A DNA stretch of 6,253 nucleotides from Desulfuromonadaceae bacterium GWC2_58_13 (GTDB lineage Bacteria > Desulfobacterota > Desulfuromonadia > Desulfuromonadales > Trichloromonadaceae): NCBI GenBank assembly GCA_001825565.1, contig MHXM01000012.1, positions 1,963 through 8,215 on the forward strand, in the 5' to 3' direction. The notes under the pieces are model-generated. The model saw nothing but the letters and a program-made list of their open reading frames with translations, ran no database searches and was not told the DNA's origin. Of the stretch, positions 5,637 to 6,253 are shown piece after piece; the first letter of the stretch is position 1; the number at the start of each line of letters is the position of its first letter. The translations under genes were made by a program, and so were the position numbers.

Positions 5637-5665
5637 TTGCGTCCTTGCATAGAATTTGATATATG
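5637..5665 (+). promoter_or_regulatory. Candidate sigma70 promoter of rpoH
   Basis: -35 TTGCGT (5637-5642), a 17-base spacer and -10 TATATG (5660-5665). Both boxes are imperfect, but the predicted start (near 5672) falls inside the CIRCE element, the usual place for this operator. No sigma32-type CTTGAA/CCCCAT promoter was seen. Confidence 0.55.
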
Positions 5666-5668
5666 TAT

Positions 5669-5695
5669 TTAGCACTCAGTGTGGCAGAGTGCCAA
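5669..5695 (+). promoter_or_regulatory. CIRCE element (HrcA operator) upstream of rpoH
   Basis: TTAGCACTC, nine bases, GAGTGCCAA, matching the CIRCE consensus TTAGCACTC-N9-GAGTGCTAA with a single change in the right arm. It lies 35 bases before the rpoH ATG and overlaps the predicted transcription start. CIRCE is bound by the heat-shock repressor HrcA, which loses activity on heat stress. hrcA itself is not in the window. Confidence 0.92.
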
Positions 5696-5730
5696 CGGCT
5701 AGATTTATCGTCATTTTCTGGAGAGATCAA

Positions 5731-6253
5731 ATGACCACCCCCAATCTTCCGCTCGTCATAGACGGGCTTGATCACTACATGGCCCAGATTAAACAATTCG
5801 ACCTGCTAAGCCGTGAGGAAGAATACCAACTTGCCATGCGCTATCGCCGTCAAGGGGATCTTGAAGCCGCCCACCGGCTGATCTGCGCCAACTTGCGCTT
5901 CGTGGTCAAGATTGCCCATGAGTACCGAAACTATGGGATGAAACTGTTGGATCTGATCCAGGAAGGCAACATCGGCCTGATGATGGCGGTCAAAAAATTC
6001 GATCCGGACCGGGGAATCCGTCTCATCTCCTACGCCGTCTGGTGGATTCGGGCCTATATGCACAACTATATCGTCAAAACCTGGTCGCTGGTCAAAATCG
6101 GCACGACCCAGGCCCAGAAAAAACTGTTTTTCAAACTCAAACAGACCCAGGCCGCCATGCTGCGACTGACCGGCAGGGAAGACCGAGACGAACTGGCCCG
6201 GGAACTCGAAGTTCGCGACGAAGACGTCGAGGAGATGGTGCAGCGGATGGCGG
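5731..6253 (+). CDS. rpoH: RpoH heat-shock sigma factor (sigma32), N-terminal 174 residues
   Basis: The frame is open to the right edge, so the C-terminal part (rest of region 3 and region 4) is missing. The full protein is normally about 280-290 residues. Region 1.2 covers about 13-39 (LDHYMAQIKQFDLLSREEEY). Region 2 covers about 53-126: ANLRFVVKIAHEY (core binding), LLDLIQEGNIGLMMAVKKFD (72-91) and ISYAVWWIRAYMHNYIV (promoter -10 recognition). The RpoH box, QKKLFFKL at 129-136, separates heat-shock sigma factors from RpoD and RpoS, and region 3 begins at the end of the window. The ATG at 5731 is preceded by GGAGAG at 5720-5725. The gene directs core RNA polymerase to heat-shock promoters. 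The upstream CIRCE implies HrcA repression. It is divergent from the crcB operon, 184 bases apart. Confidence 0.95.
   Translation, partial: MTTPNLPLVIDGLDHYMAQIKQFDLLSREEEYQLAMRYRRQGDLEAAHRLICANLRFVVKIAHEYRNYGMKLLDLIQEGNIGLMMAVKKFDPDRGIRLISYAVWWIRAYMHNYIVKTWSLVKIGTTQAQKKLFFKLKQTQAAMLRLTGREDRDELARELEVRDEDVEEMVQRMA

Noticed and set aside
5547..5640. Fluoride riboswitch expected before crcB
   Set aside because: The GC-rich stretch near 5581-5610 does not fit the fluoride motif, and the strong promoter at 5586-5614 leaves only about 33 bases of leader.
5624..5650. Imperfect direct repeats of a CCTTG/TCCT word before rpoH
   Set aside because: Too short and degenerate to be called a repeat array or operator.
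5547..5675. 43-residue N-terminal extension of crcB up to 5675
   Set aside because: It would begin upstream of the predicted promoter, is not like CrcB in sequence, and would give an atypical long cytosolic tail.

Overview
The window looks like a chromosomal segment of a free-living, GC-rich Gram-negative bacterium, most likely a deltaproteobacterium of the Desulfuromonadales type (Geobacter/Pelobacter/Desulfuromonas relatives). This is inferred from the mixture of genes: a GEMM-class cyclic-dinucleotide riboswitch, a TIGR04073-type envelope protein, a CrcB-DUF190 pair, and an RpoH sigma factor under a CIRCE operator. No mobile element, CRISPR array, tRNA or rRNA was seen.

Left part (1-2860, minus strand): one transcription unit read right to left. 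A sigma70-like promoter (2832-2860) leads into a GEMM-I riboswitch aptamer (about 2734-2821). An intrinsic terminator follows as the probable expression platform (2670-2707), then a TolC-type outer-membrane channel gene (1216-2583), then a large secreted protein with an LEPR-XLL motif and a DUF4347 domain. That last gene starts at 1116 and runs off the left edge. The arrangement suggests a type I secretion outer-membrane pore and its giant surface or adhesin-like substrate, placed together under a second-messenger switch. The aptamer can be aligned so that the ligand-specificity position is A, as in 3',3'-cGAMP-sensing variants, or G, as in c-di-GMP sensors. The stem-anchored alignment favours A.

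Middle (2861-3731): a long non-coding stretch with two inverted repeats and one possible RNA fold. It is followed by a small plus-strand exported protein of the TIGR04073 family (3269-3673) and a very long perfect hairpin (3680-3731), which serves as a bidirectional terminator between convergent units.

Right-middle (3745-5614, minus strand): a compact four-gene operon, crcB (fluoride channel) - DUF190 - TerB-like protein - mnmM-like tRNA methyltransferase. The gaps are 11, 0 and 3 bases. It is driven by a near-consensus promoter (5586-5614) and ends at the shared terminator.

Right edge (5637-6253, plus strand): rpoH, the heat-shock sigma factor, cut off by the window end. A near-perfect CIRCE operator (5669-5695) sits at the predicted transcription start, so the HrcA repressor probably controls RpoH production.
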